This document shows, piece by piece, positions 63,756-64,000 of a stretch of DNA of 64,000 nucleotides. Within the stretch, counting starts at the first letter, position 1; every line of letters begins with the position of its first letter. The notes under the pieces are model-generated. The model was given only the letters and a program-made list of their open reading frames with translations. It did no database searches and was not told where the DNA came from. The position numbers were made by a program, and so were the translations under genes. The DNA is from Methanomicrobiales archaeon (GTDB lineage: Archaea; Halobacteriota; Methanomicrobia; Methanomicrobiales; Methanospirillaceae), in assembly GCA_025358115.1 (NCBI GenBank), contig JANYKQ010000087.1, forward strand, positions 17,149 through 81,148, read 5' to 3'.

Positions 63756-64000
63756 ATAAATGATTCATCATACAATTGGTGCTAACCTATCCAACAGAAT
63801 GCACAGTCCGGAAGAAAAATTTCCGGCTAGCTCCCTCATGCCTCAATTCAATATCCTATAGAGGATAGCTAATATCCCTTGTTTTGTTACACGAACTGAA
63901 TCGACAACGAAGACATAGTGAAAAAGTATCGGAATTTCCCTCGCACTCAATCTGAATTCCTTTAAATTTTTCTTTTTTTTGAGAGCTACCGCTAAACTGT

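Noticed and set aside
1..64000. tRNA or rRNA genes
   Set aside because: No stretch with the tRNA TTCGANNC arm and CCA-end pattern plus pairing, and no rRNA-like sequence was found by eye.

Overview
The window looks like chromosomal DNA from a methanogenic archaeon of the Methanomicrobiales, most like the Methanoregula lineage. The basis is an F420-type formate dehydrogenase (fdhA-fdhB), PAS/GAF/receiver sensor proteins of the methanogen type, many small lipoproteins, TATA-like boxes about 25-35 bp before starts, and poly-T terminators. No rRNA, tRNA or CRISPR array was found. The genus is inferred from gene content, not from a marker gene.

Layout. 0-15.7 kb: a frameshifted receiver/PAS sensor that runs off the left edge, a small cysteine-motif protein, glycerol dehydrogenase, a cysteine hydrolase, Cache-domain lipoproteins, two tandem AEC permeases, a PAP2 phosphatase, a CoiA-like nuclease, and a RecB/Cas4-like Fe-S nuclease facing a DnaQ-like exonuclease. 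16-20.5 kb: a two- or three-gene unit of unknown function headed by a 1194-residue protein. 20.6-27.1 kb: a CPBP protease, a secreted C45-type amidohydrolase, a stand-alone receiver and an HTH-PAS protein. 27.5-31.3 kb: fdhA, fdhB and a rubrerythrin-like protein, the metabolic core of the window. 31.8-41.1 kb: a secreted phosphoesterase, a three-gene ABC export or lipoprotein-handling operon, hydrolases, a ThrE-type exporter and an amidohydrolase. 41.6-53.1 kb: a strongly cell-surface region with lipoproteins, two transglutaminase-fold proteins (one apparently dead), a secreted tyrosine-phosphatase-like protein, a NapH-like membrane ferredoxin, a large hybrid sensor kinase, and three small membrane peptides with one conserved head and unrelated tails. 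53-64 kb: a gene-poor accessory region with three copies of a long, largely non-coding repeat, a tract of degenerate tandem motifs, a C39-like protein, remnants and intact modules of toxin-antitoxin type (AF2212-like antitoxin with a broken PIN gene, MntA-HepT, and a 49-residue protein with a GNAT), and an AT-rich zinc-ribbon/transglutaminase-like gene.

The best candidates for something undescribed are (1) the small-peptide family with a constant head and a variable, sometimes cysteine-rich tail at 41.7, 49.5 and 50.2 kb; (2) the three-copy repeat at 53.6, 58.1 and 61.5 kb, which keeps a paired stem and hairpins and is linked to a dispersed 3' module seen in at least nine places, always on the + strand; and (3) the 16-20.5 kb unit. 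A promoter block duplicated nearly unchanged in front of two otherwise unrelated lipoprotein genes is a further clear lead.
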